NCBI GenBank assembly: GCA_013399015.1
Contig: VWZX01004704.1
Coordinates: forward strand, 1-64,000
Source: Galbula dea
Lineage: Eukaryota > Chordata > Aves > Piciformes > Galbulidae
DNA: 64,000 nt
Reading direction: 5' to 3'
The notes beneath the pieces were generated by a model that made no database searches, was not told the origin of the DNA, and saw only the letters and a program-made list of their open reading frames with translations. The translations under genes and the position numbers were made by a program. Numbering within the stretch: position 1 is the stretch's first letter; every line of letters begins with the position of its first letter. Below are positions 35,792 through 45,599 of this stretch, piece by piece.

Positions 35792-36496
35792 GCAGGAACT
35801 GCTGAGACTTTTGTGTTTTGGTAGAGGAGGTGAGTGCCCAGGGCTGCTCCCACCTTTGCCTGAGCACCAGCAGTCCTGTCCTGAGGCAGACACCAAAAAG
35901 CAAGCCCAGCTCTTCCCTGCCCTCCCATCCCATCCCCCTGCTGCTGCACCATGTCTGGGTCCTTGGGGAGGAGTGGGAGGTCAAGAGACAAGTGTGTTTA
36001 ATGTCTGTGAAGGCAGCTCCTCGTCATCCTGCTCCCCCTGGGCAGCAGCCCTCTTGTGCTTGCCCTCTCCCTGGGGTTGGCCATGGGACCCCACATGACT
36101 CCATCTTGTTGCAAAAGAAATGGTGGGTGGGGTGCTTAGCAGGACCCTTGTATCTGGGTCCTGGTCCAACACATCTTGCCCTCGACGACAAGGTGCAGCC
36201 ATGGAATGCTCTCCCAGCAGCTGCACTGCCTCTCAAGTGTGAGTCCTGCTGTGGTTAGTGTAAATGTGCCAGCTCCTGCCAGGGTAATATCCCTCACTGC
36301 CTGCTCTGAGGGTAGCTTAAGCCAGAGGCAGGGGGAGGATGCTGGTGGCCTCTCTCCAGGTGGAAACAAGCGCCTGAGAGTGGCACCGTGTCCTTGGGAG
36401 CTTGGGCTGTTGGTCTGATCAACCTTGGCCACCCTGCTGTAGGAATGTGGCAGAGGTCTGTACCTTCTTGTGATTTATTGCTATGACCGTGCCTTG

Positions 36497-36502
36497 AATA
36501 AA
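36497..36502 (+). terminator. TMEM63C: Distal poly(A) signal AATAAA of TMEM63C
   Basis: AATAAA with TGGTGTC and CTGTATGTCC downstream. It could serve a longer transcript, but may be unused. Confidence 0.45.
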
Positions 36503-36519
36503 ATGACTTCACCCAGCCA

Positions 36520-39470
36520 CTGCCTGGTGTCATTGCCCCTGTATGTCCTGCCTGATGACAGGAGGGGGGGGCAGGCCCCTCGCTGCTGAAGCCTGTGAAA
36601 GTATCCCTGTCCTTTTCCCTGCCTGTGGGCCACTTGAGACCCTTCCTGGGGATGTTCTGAAGAGGCTTCAGTGGGGAGGAGATTGCTTGGACACCTCTCC
36701 ACCTCCAGGCACACCACAGTTCCCACAAAAGAAAAGCCCGGCAAATGGGCAGAAGCAGCAAAGGTGAAGGAGTAAGGGAGCACTCCACTATGTCCTCTCG
36801 GAAAGGCTGGCTCAGCCTTTGGCACCAATGGCAACAGTGGGGATAAGGTGCAGCCCTCAGGACAGGCGCATGTCTCCCCTGCACATCCTCTGCCAGTGCT
36901 TGCCCCACAGGCAGGGCTGACGGAGGATGCCACCAAACAGTGACACACTGCCTAGGGGAAGAAGAACAGTGGCCTGGAGCACCTCTGGTGCCACAGCAAT
37001 GAGTGAGGGCAGTGGGGACACCCATCCTTATCTGAGGATAGGACAAATGTTCCCAAAGCTGAACTGCTCACCAGCAAGTTCTGGAGAAGAGGATGAACAC
37101 CATTTTGGGAGCCTTTCTATAGGTTTTGAGCAAACAGCACTCTTTTGCTCCCCTTCCCCCTTCCAAACCTCAGTCTTTATATCCAAATTCCTGCTTGAAT
37201 GATCTGCATCTTGTTTCAGCAGGTCCCTCTTGCTGGCCCCTCCACTGCTCCCCGGGGTGAGCCCTGTCCATCCAGCCTGGCTTACAAACAGGGCTGGGGG
37301 CATGAGGAAGGCTTCCCTTAGAGTGGAAATTCGGGAAATTTAAGAGCCCACTCTTCTCATCACCNTGAGCACAGGCTGTAATTGCCCGCCCTGGCTCATG
37401 GCTCTCCTGGCCTTCATGCCAAAGAAGCTCATCACAGCTTAACGAGATTGTGTAAGCCCCACCATGCTGCACCTTCGCCATTCCAGGCCTCAGAAACCCA
37501 CCTGCTTGATTACAGCCTGCCTGTACAGAAGTCCCTCACAGCTGGGGGACGAGCAACTGCACGGTGTCTCCTGCTGTGCTGACCAGCAGTAGGCACTGCC
37601 CGGAGCATCCCTGCCAGGCAACAGCCAGGGCAAAGGGACAGTTCATGGGAGCTGTGGCAAACCTCCGTGCTGGCACAGGCTGTTGAATATAGGAGTGCTG
37701 CTGGATGGGGTGTCACACTGGCCCTTCCATGCAGTGCTGAGGAAGGTCCACTGGGGCTGGGGTGGCTCTGAAGTCCAGCTGGAAGGGTGGATGCTGCATG
37801 GAAGAAGGAAGGACTTCTCTGCGAGGCCATGCCCTGCTGCTGTGGGCCACCAGCAGTGGGTAAGCCAGTGCTATCTCAGAGAACAAAAGCAGCAACTGAA
37901 CAACAGAAAAGGGATTTTGTTTAGGCTGATTGCTTAAAATTCTAATTCCAAATTCTAAATTTGAAAGGTAATGAGCAGTCAGCAGCAAGACACCTGTGCT
38001 AACCCCTCGGCTGCTCACCTATTCAATTACAGTGCACAAAAACCTCCCAACAGACACTTGGTGCTCTATGTCAGTCAAGGTGGACTACACAAGCACTTGT
38101 GTGACTAACATCTCCAAAGCTAGAGCCACCATGAAACCAGTAAACTCCTCTCTGTCATCCTTTTTGTGGTTTGGTTTTTTGTTTTTTTTTCCTTGCTTGG
38201 GCCTTTTGTATTAAATGTAATGCAGCAAAAAGGGCCAAGGCTCACTGTTGTTCTTTATTAAACAGTACAGCTGGGTATAAGAGGCACACAGACTACTTTA
38301 GTTCTCCTAGGAGTTACACAAAACATGGTATAGAAGAGAAGTCAAGGAGCTTGGAAAGCTAGAGGGAGTTGGGGATAGTTTGACGCAGTAACAGCCACAC
38401 CCTACTCCTCATGCAGCTGCCTACTTGTCACACAGAGCCATAGGTCCCCTCCATGATGCTGAAGGCTGATGTCCCAGAACAGGGTTGCAAACAGGACATC
38501 ACCATTCCCTAACACTCCTGCCCCATACCATAACGTCACAGTTAGCACCTCCCCCCAGCTCCTCCATCCCTCACTGCCTGGCATGAGAATGGGGAGGACC
38601 TCACTTGACCCAGCTGATGGAAAGAACCATGGGCCAGGGTGCAAAACACAATACTTGCTGGGCTCCAGAAGTGGAGCCTGGTACCCTAGGGAGAACAATG
38701 AGCATCCTATATGGGGATGTTCACTGCCTGTTCCACAACATCTCTCAACTCCCCTCCTGACCAGCTGGAGAGCCTTTTGCTTGCTGGAAGCCCGTGCCTC
38801 CCCCGCCCCTCCCCCAGGCCTGGTGGCAGAACCATATCTCACAATGCACCACATCATCATGTGGCTGGGAGACCTCAGCTATAGCTGCAAGGTGTGAACA
38901 GCCCTCTCCTGCCCCAGAGCAGAGGATGTCTGAATTTAGAAGAAACGCGTTTCTAGAACAGGACCCATCTCAGCCCTCAGTGCTGGATCCCTCCTCCTCT
39001 GAAGGAGCAGCAAAAAAGGGCACTGCCTGTAAATGAACACTTACTCCCTGTCCTTGCACTGGGGCTAGCAATGGCTGGAAACATGGTGCTGCCTGTCCCA
39101 CAGCAACTTCCCCATAAAGATGAATTCCTTCTAAGTACTTGAGTTCAGCTTCCCTCAGAGCCCTCAGGTGTTGCCTCTCAGCCATTTCCTGGAATTTTTT
39201 CCCACAGATGATGAAGCTGCCTTCTCACTCCTGTCCTGACACAGCACTGCTGTACACACCTTACCGGGTATCTCACTCTGCTCCGAAGTGGCTGTGTCTC
39301 AAGTATGGCTGAGAGGGATTAATAAAGGGTCAGAAGCTCTGCAGATGGGCAGAGTGTGCAGCTTGGAAGCACTCCAGATCCTGACAACATCATCAGAGAA
39401 ATTCCAGTTATGCTTCCCCTGGCCAAGAGCCAGAATGATTTCTGGAAGCTGTTGCCATGACATGATTGCA
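36520..39470. other. Interval between convergent TMEM63C and NGB
   Basis: About 3 kb with no recognisable gene. It has one undetermined base (N) at 37365 and T-rich runs near 38165-38195. The two flanking genes point toward each other. Confidence 0.55.
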
Positions 39471-39473
39471 ACC

Positions 39474-39517
39474 TTTATTTTTACTTTAAGACCTCTTTTC
39501 CTTGTACCTAGTTTATT
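39474..39517 (-). terminator. NGB: Tandem candidate poly(A) signals of NGB
   Basis: Two minus-strand AATAAA hexamers (39517-39512 and 39479-39474) lie about 0.9 kb after the NGB stop. They would give a 3' UTR of roughly 0.9-1 kb, plausible for neuroglobin. Another minus-strand AATAAA lies at 38259-38254. Confidence 0.45.
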
Positions 39518-39887
39518 CTCCTTAACACAAAACAGTAAAGAGCCACCACTCTGCTGCATTTCAGCTTGCTCTGAGTTTAAACCAACCAGCCAAAGCAACA
39601 CAAAGCCTTTCGGCTGCCAGCCCAGACCTGCTAAAAGCAGTTTCACCTTTGGGTTAATGTGACCCCCCCCACTGCTTGAAGCATCCCTAGGAAACACACT
39701 GAGTTGTGGCCAACCTGACATGAAGAAGAGCCACAGATCCCATCCAGGAGACAGGCAAGGCAGAAGACAGCATGAGGATTAACCATATGGTAGTGACATG
39801 CTGGTGAAGCTCTGGAGAAGGGGAAAAGCTCCCCACAAGGTGTAGGGAGGATGGCTGCAATAGCACAGCCAGCACTCACCTCTGCTC

Positions 39888-39917
39888 CCCCTGCCCCTGC
39901 CCCTGCCCCTGCCCCTG
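39888..39917. repeat. (CCCCTG)5 hexanucleotide repeat
   Basis: Five perfect CCCCTG units, located in the NGB 3' UTR or flank. Confidence 0.9.
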
Positions 39918-40418
39918 CTCCTGGAGGGAGCCAAATCTGCCATTGACACAGCTGAATCAGGCAGAGCACCACAGGAGGAACAGGCAAGTGACAGACCTGG
40001 CAGATCTTGAGCATGGAAAATAGGATCTCAGGCAAATAAGCCCAAGAGGCCTATGCTAGCTGTCATCTAACTAGGGTGGTGACAAAAGGAAGGCAAGCCA
40101 GCTACAAAACAGAGTAGGTACATGGTTTTGGTGCTCCAGCTAGCCCAAAGGAACCTGGGGCAGGGTGGTGTACCTGTGCTGTGGCACTCCTAGGCTTCGC
40201 TGCAGAGATATACCCTGCCAGCCCTTAGCAAAGGCTGAGACGTGGTCATATCAAAGCAAGGCAGCATCACTGGGAGAGCCCGAAAGCATGCGTGACTGGA
40301 GAAGACAGCAATGGGCTGTTACATGGAGAAAAAAGTGGAGAAAGGCAGAGTGAGTGACGTGAGTACTTCCCTTGCTCAGGACCGCTGTGTGGTTGGGGAT
40401 GGGGACAGCTGGCAGGAT

Positions 40419-40565
40419 CTAGTCCCCTTCTGGGAGAGTCTCCCAGCCACGTCGCATGGCTTTCACCACAGCACTGTAGAGTTTGCTCCAAGCCTCCTGC
40501 ACATCTGGGCTGAAGGCAGTGCCAAGGCATTTCTCCAGCATGTACAGCAAGGACTCTCCAACAGT
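40419..40565 (-). CDS. NGB: NGB coding exon 4 with stop
   Basis: Acceptor TTTGCAG, then TVGESLLYMLEKCLG (helix G, Cys126) and helix H through AWSKLYSAVVKAM. Ends WETLPEGD and a stop. Residues 114-161. Confidence 0.97.
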   Translation of the reverse strand, partial: TVGESLLYMLEKCLGTAFSPDVQEAWSKLYSAVVKAMRRGWETLPEGD

Positions 40566-43500
40566 CTGCAAACCAGATATGGAGGCATCAAGCTTAGCAC
40601 TGAAGAAAAACATACAGCCTCTTCTCTCACTTCATGGCATTTTTGTACTTGTCCCATTGCAGGGCAGCTGCCCCTCCTCCGCCAACGGGGCCGGTCACGG
40701 GATCCCTGGCTGCGAGGGGGCCCAGAGCCAGCCCATGCCATCACCTTCCCGTGCTTTATGTTGACCCTCATCCCACACCCCCTGCTCTGGGCAAGCAGAG
40801 AGTGCAGTCAGGGAGCAAGGGCTGGCACCACACATGCAACACCAGGAGAGAAGCACACGTCCACCCTCCGTGGCTTCCAGATGCAAGTAGCCAGCACCAG
40901 CTCCTGCTATAGCAGAAGATGAGCAGAGCTGAGCAATGCACTGCTTCCAGGAAAGTGGGTCAGCCCCCAGGCTGGATGTTCAGGGCCTGCCTCACCACCT
41001 CTCAGACCTCTCTGCAGGGTACTGCTCCTCATTGAGCTGTGAGCAACTGTACCCAGGAGGACCCACACATGGGCTGCAGGGTTGGTGGGGATTACTATCC
41101 CAAGCAAAAGGGACCCTGTTCCCCCTGAAGAGGGCCAAATCTAGTGGTATCAGGAGGAAGCTGTGTTGGTTAGAAGCCTTTCCTTTAACGTGCCCTTTCC
41201 TGCTGCATTATCCAGCATTTCTGTCTGTGCTTGATAGCAAGAGAGGAATAAGAAAGGGTTTAACATGCAGGATGCTCCAGTCTTACTGCCATGAAGGAAG
41301 CAGGGGCTGAGGTGCAGCCACTCCATCCCAGTGCAGACACAGAGAAAGGTGGATGCTCCCTCTCCTACGTGCAGTGAGGTTTGCCCAGAGCATTTGATGC
41401 AGAGATCCAGGGTTCAGGACAAAGGCTAAGCTTACAGCCCGTGTCACAGGAGAGATTGCAGTACCCCAAAACATAGTCCTCTTCAGACAGGGGAAATTCC
41501 TTACCCCCCTCTGTCCTTTCTCCCTGGGCTCCCTGAGGGAGGGCAGAAAATAAGGGGAGCTCAAGGGTTTCCCTTATTGAGCCAGCATCACTAGACAGAT
41601 ATTAGCAGCTCAAGGGCTGCCCTGAGCCACCAACTTCCTCTCCAGCCAACTGAACCCAGTAGGATGGGGACAACTGAGGGCTGCAGGCAGGGCTAAACAA
41701 ACACAGCTGCAGTGGGACAAGGGATGACACCTCACCGAGAAAGACTCAGCCTTCACACCAACTGCCTGGTGCTTCTTGCCGAGGTTGCAGAGATACTCTT
41801 CCAGGCAGGACAAGTTCTCCAGGTGGCTCACAGCGGCATCGATCACCAGCATCACCTGCAGGAGGACAGAGGCAGAATGGCATTAGCAGCAAGGTTCTGC
41901 TGCCCTCCCAGAGGAACAGAGTCTGACCCCTCTACTACAACCTTTTTCGTCTGACCATCTTGCAGCCCAGCAGATGCTCTCTGAGCTTTCCTTTGCTCCA
42001 CTGCAATCCGTGTCGCATTAGTGAGGTATGCTGGTAGCAGCACACATCACATCCTTCCATGGGACTCTGCCAGAGGTACACAGCAAGCAGCACTGCTGAC
42101 CTCCCTGTCCCAAAGGGGGTAAACACCCCTATAGCAGAGCAGTTAAACCAAAGATCTAATGCTGATGCAGTTATTACAGCTCCTAGGACCCCAGGACAAG
42201 TGCATGGGAGGCCTGGAAGTTGCCAGGACTAGAGTTCCCAACTAGATGATGTCAAGATGATGCATTTGTGAATAAGACAACTCCAATTCTATGATCAGCC
42301 AAGGTATTTTGAGGAGACGGGGTGGACAGTACAGCCAAGAGACATGGTCTGGTAAAGCACATACCACTGTAGCCTGCTAGGAACATGAAGAGTCAAACAG
42401 AAACAGGACAGAGAAGGGTTAATGTGTGATGAAGGGAACAGACAAAACAAATTAGAAGAGATTAAAGCCAGGGTATGGCTAATTTGGCAAAACCAAGAGG
42501 TGGTAGAATTGTGCTCTATAATTGCAACAGGGAAATTATCTCCAACAAGAGCAAAGAGCTAATTCAGCTCAAGACAGGAATAGCAGAAGTAAAAATGGAT
42601 TTAACTTTGCCAATAAACAGAGACTGGAAAATAACAAAAAGCTTGCAGCTATCAGAGGAGCACAGTCCTGAAACAGCCTCTCATGAGGAATATAGACAGG
42701 CAAGTGAGGCACCAAACTGGTTTAAAGATGGAGCTAGACAGTTCATGAAACCATCTGCACATCAAGCCTGTACCCTTCCCTGGTGTAGCTACTCCTTAGG
42801 GCTCAGAACAGGGTGTCTGCTGCACCAGGTGCAATTCTGACCATGCCTGAGCTCCTCCAGATTACATCAGTATTGCTCCTCTCCTTGTTTCAAGGGTAGG
42901 TGAATGCCTATTGCAGCACTCCCCCAGAGGCTATCCAAGAGATGTTGTGGGCCTTCTGGCTCTGCAGCCACACCAACAGCTTCTCCACAGTAGTGGATCC
43001 AGGGAAGCCTGCTGTACTCCCCACCTCTGTGCCACCTCCTTGTCAACATGTGGCCAAGCAGAGAGCTTTCAGTCCTTGTCTGGTCAGAAGTGAATTCACT
43101 GAGGCACTTCCACAGTGGAAGAAAGGGGATTCCAACTTTCACAAGAGGCAATCCACTCTCAGATGAGGACATGGAAATCAGCATGGTGCTTCTTACCCAT
43201 CACTACCCACATCCTCATCCCCCCTCCGCTGTTGTAAGGCACTTTGTCCTGGCCATAGCACCTTCTGCTAGCACGAGTAACCCCCCTGCAGTTACCATCT
43301 CAGGAGACTTCCCATACATTCCCCAGTCACACATCCCACAGTCCCAAGCCATTGTCTAAGGGCTTCCTCCTCCATGAAGGCTGAGCTCCAGCCATGCTAC
43401 AGCCTCTCTCTCACCTTCCTGATGTGATCCAGAAACTCAGGGGCAGAGAGGCACTCCTGAGGGCTGGAAAACTGCTTGGAGTTGTACTGGAAAAGCGGCA

Positions 43501-45030
43501 ACAGGTCAGGATCCAAGTCAAACAACCTGTAACAGGAAGAGAGAAACCTTCATCTTCTCACTTCCTCAGCTTTATTTAGAATCCTGCTAACCCCAGGAAC
43601 AACTCCATCAGCAGCACACATGCAGGTCTCCCCCCTCACCTCCCTTCCCACATACAGGCCTCCCTGCCTGTAAAGGACACGGAAGTTCTGAAAAGTCTTA
43701 GTTTGTGGCAATCCAGGTTACCTATAGTAAAAAAAGTCTCTATTTCCCCAGACCACAGTCCTAGTTCTCAGATATGTGTTTATGGCACCTCAGGAGCAGT
43801 CACCGTTCACTGGAGCTCCTCCTAGCCTTGGCCCTTCTCCCTAAAGTCTTGATTGTTGTCTCAATTCTTCCCATTCATACTTCATGATCCCCTTTTGCCC
43901 CAAAGCTCCCAAATATGGAGACAGCCTGCAAACTCCAGCAGCCACCTTTCCTACTTGAGGAAAGGGGCCACGTACAAATTCAACTAATGCCCCACTCTCC
44001 CACACCATCACCAGCTCCCATTTTTCCCACCTCATCCTCCCTGACAGTGTATGCCAGGCACATATGGGTCTCAGTAGCAGACATCCAAGCAGACCTAACA
44101 GGCTGGTGCTGTCCATGGAGGCCACAGGGAATTCAGGCAAGACAGTCTCTCTTCTCTCCATTCTGCATATTGACCTAGTGCATCCCTCTCCCCTCCACTA
44201 AAACTCCCAAACATTGCTGTTGCTGCTCTCACACCTGCTCTGCAAGGTTTGGCTTCCATCTGCTACACCTGCTCCAGAAGCTGGTCACCTTTTTGTCCAA
44301 CTGTCCTTTTAAAACAACTTTTCATAGATTTTTTTCCCCCTTTTTCTCTTCCCGTAATGGAGACGTTAAACTGCAAGGAGTTGAGGTTCAGCCGTGTCCC
44401 CCCCAGCACACCATTTCCTCTGCCCTGAGACCAAATTGCTGCCAAGTGGCCATGGCTTTGTCCAAGGCTTGCAGAGTGCCGTCTAAGGGACGATCAGGAG
44501 ATCCCTTCGAGCCGCGGAGCTGGGCGGCCACGGAGCTCTTCAGACAGCAGAAGTACAGATGACAAGGCAGGGGATTAGTAGGGGCAAACACACAATACCC
44601 GCCGCTGCCTCTCTCGCTCACCCTCCATCTCCCCGTAACAAAGTTCTCGCTGGCGGAGGGTAGGAAAGGCGGGGAAGCGGCTAGGAGCGGACAGATACAG
44701 CCTTCCCCGCCGCTGCCCTTCCCGGTGGGGAGTCTCGACCCCGCGCAGCTCACCGCGGACCGCCAGCCCCAGGAGGGCTGTGGGAGCCGGCAGGGAACAA
44801 TCGCCAGGCGAAGGGAAGTGTTTCTTTCCAAGAAGCAGAGTCCGTCCGTTCCCCCTCGGGTGGTTCCGGGCGAGCAGGGCTGGGGTGTCAGTGGCCGTCC
44901 CTCGCCCCCGCCGCCCCACTCACCTGGTGAAGAGGACGACGCCGTGTTGCTCGGGGCTGCCGCTCACCCGCTGCCAGCTCTCCCGGATCAGCGCTCGCTG
45001 CCTACCAGACAGCGGCATCCCGCTCTCCAT
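40419..45030 (-). CDS. NGB: Neuroglobin (complete, four exons)
   Basis: Four exons (45030-44924, 43526-43415, 41855-41736, 40565-40419) join in phase to 161 residues; mammalian neuroglobin has 151. It is a monomeric, hexacoordinate heme globin of neurons and retina that binds oxygen, NO and CO. Visible landmarks are Phe48 (CD1) in LFQYN, distal His70 (E7) in FLDHIRKVM and proximal His102 (F8) in GKKHQAVGV, with FSTVGESLLYMLEKCLG in helix G. The introns fall at B12.2, E11.0 and G7.0; the E11 intron is the neuroglobin signature. The cysteine matching human Cys46 in the CD loop is serine (residue 52), while those matching Cys55 and Cys120 remain (61 and 126). Cys90 and Cys96 are extra relative to human. 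The start at 45030 has a strong GCCATGG context; a second in-frame ATG follows four codons later. Confidence 0.97.
41736..41855 (-). CDS. NGB: NGB coding exon 3
   Basis: 120 bases, phase 0-0, residues 74-113: the end of helix E, then helix F with proximal His102. It contains Cys90 and Cys96. Its left border is the G7.0 intron. Confidence 0.97.
42235..42297 (+). repeat. Possible decayed CR1 3' end
   Basis: AACTAGATGATGTCAAGATG followed later by CAACTCCAATTCTATGATC resembles the forward CR1 terminus with an insertion. Located in NGB intron 2. Weak match. Confidence 0.4.
42450..42765 (+). repeat. Ancient L3/CR1-like LINE 3' fragment in NGB intron 2
   Basis: The order of words matches, from memory, an old amniote L3/CR1-type 3' region: AAATGGATTTAACTTTGCCA, then ATAAACAGAGACTGGAAAAT, then CTATCAGAGGAG, CCTGAAACAGCCT and TTTAAAGATGGAGCTAGACA. 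It is diverged and forward-oriented, antisense to NGB. A 121-codon open frame at 42475-42840 runs across it and is probably chance. Confidence 0.6.
43415..43526 (-). CDS. NGB: NGB coding exon 2
   Basis: Residues 37-73: helix C, the CD corner with Phe48, Ser52 and Cys61, and helix E up to distal His70. Ends HIRK at the E11.0 intron. Confidence 0.97.
44924..45030 (-). CDS. NGB: NGB coding exon 1
   Basis: MESGMPLSGRQRALIRESWQ onward, residues 1-35 plus two bases of codon 36: helices A and B. Donor ACCAG|GTGAGT at the B12.2 position. Confidence 0.95.
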
Positions 45031-45194
45031 GGCGGGGGCAGAAGGACCTGCCCCGCGCCGCCCGAGGCGAGGCGGTGGCGCTGACGCTGGCACCGGCAGC
45101 GGTACGGGCACGGCTCGCTCCGCGGGCGGAGGGTCAGCCGAGCGGCAGCATCCCGCCCCTCGCTCCGCCGGGGGGTGGCCACCGCCCGCTGCTG

Positions 45195-45213
45195 CCCCCC
45201 CCGCCCCGCGCCC
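45195..45213 (-). promoter_or_regulatory. G-quadruplex-capable G-rich block upstream of NGB
   Basis: On the minus strand, G runs of 3, 4 and 8 bases separated by CGC and C can form a quadruplex if the run of 8 is split. It lies about 170 bases before the NGB start codon. A second G-rich block is on the plus strand at 45217-45230. Confidence 0.45.
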
Positions 45214-45599
45214 TCTGGGGGGCGGGGGGGCGTCCGCGGGCGAGCATTCGCGCTCTGCCCTGCCCTACTGCAGCTCCCCGGCGACCCTCACCTCCACCCG
45301 GGGCTTCCCCGCTTGCCCCGCTGGTAGGGGAGAACTTACTTTGTGTTTTCCGCTCAGGGAAAGGAAGGGAAAGAAGGAAAAAGCCCACCGTTTGAAAGCC
45401 CCACCGCCCCGCAGGACTCGCAGGGCAGAGCATAGAGTTCAGCTCGTTCATGGCTGACATTTTCCGACCGTCAACTGTACCAGGGAAGCAGCGCGACAGG
45501 GCAGCGCTGCCGCGGGGCCATCGGGGCACATGGGGTCCCAGCCACGTTCACTCCCCGTTCAGCACAGCTCCTTCCGAGCATAACTTCACTGCGAAGGTC

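Larger units (their letters stand above)
35268..36520 (+). other. TMEM63C: TMEM63C 3' UTR region
   Basis: No recognisable coding sequence follows the stop. Two plus-strand AATAAA signals (35786 and 36497) allow a short 3' UTR of about 0.55 kb or a long one of about 1.25 kb. Confidence 0.65.
44480..45560. promoter_or_regulatory. NGB: CpG island at the NGB 5' end
   Basis: GC- and CpG-rich DNA spans NGB exon 1, its upstream flank and the start of intron 1. No TATA box is visible upstream of the start codon, consistent with a CpG-island promoter. The transcription start cannot be fixed by eye. Confidence 0.75.

Noticed and set aside
45134..45529. 131-codon minus-strand open frame upstream of NGB
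   Set aside because: GC-rich CpG-island sequence with no globin or other domain. It is most likely 5' flank or UTR.
45558..45565. TTCAGCAC, left half of a REST/NRSE site upstream of NGB
   Set aside because: The right half (GGACAGCGCC-like) is absent. A half site of eight bases is expected by chance.
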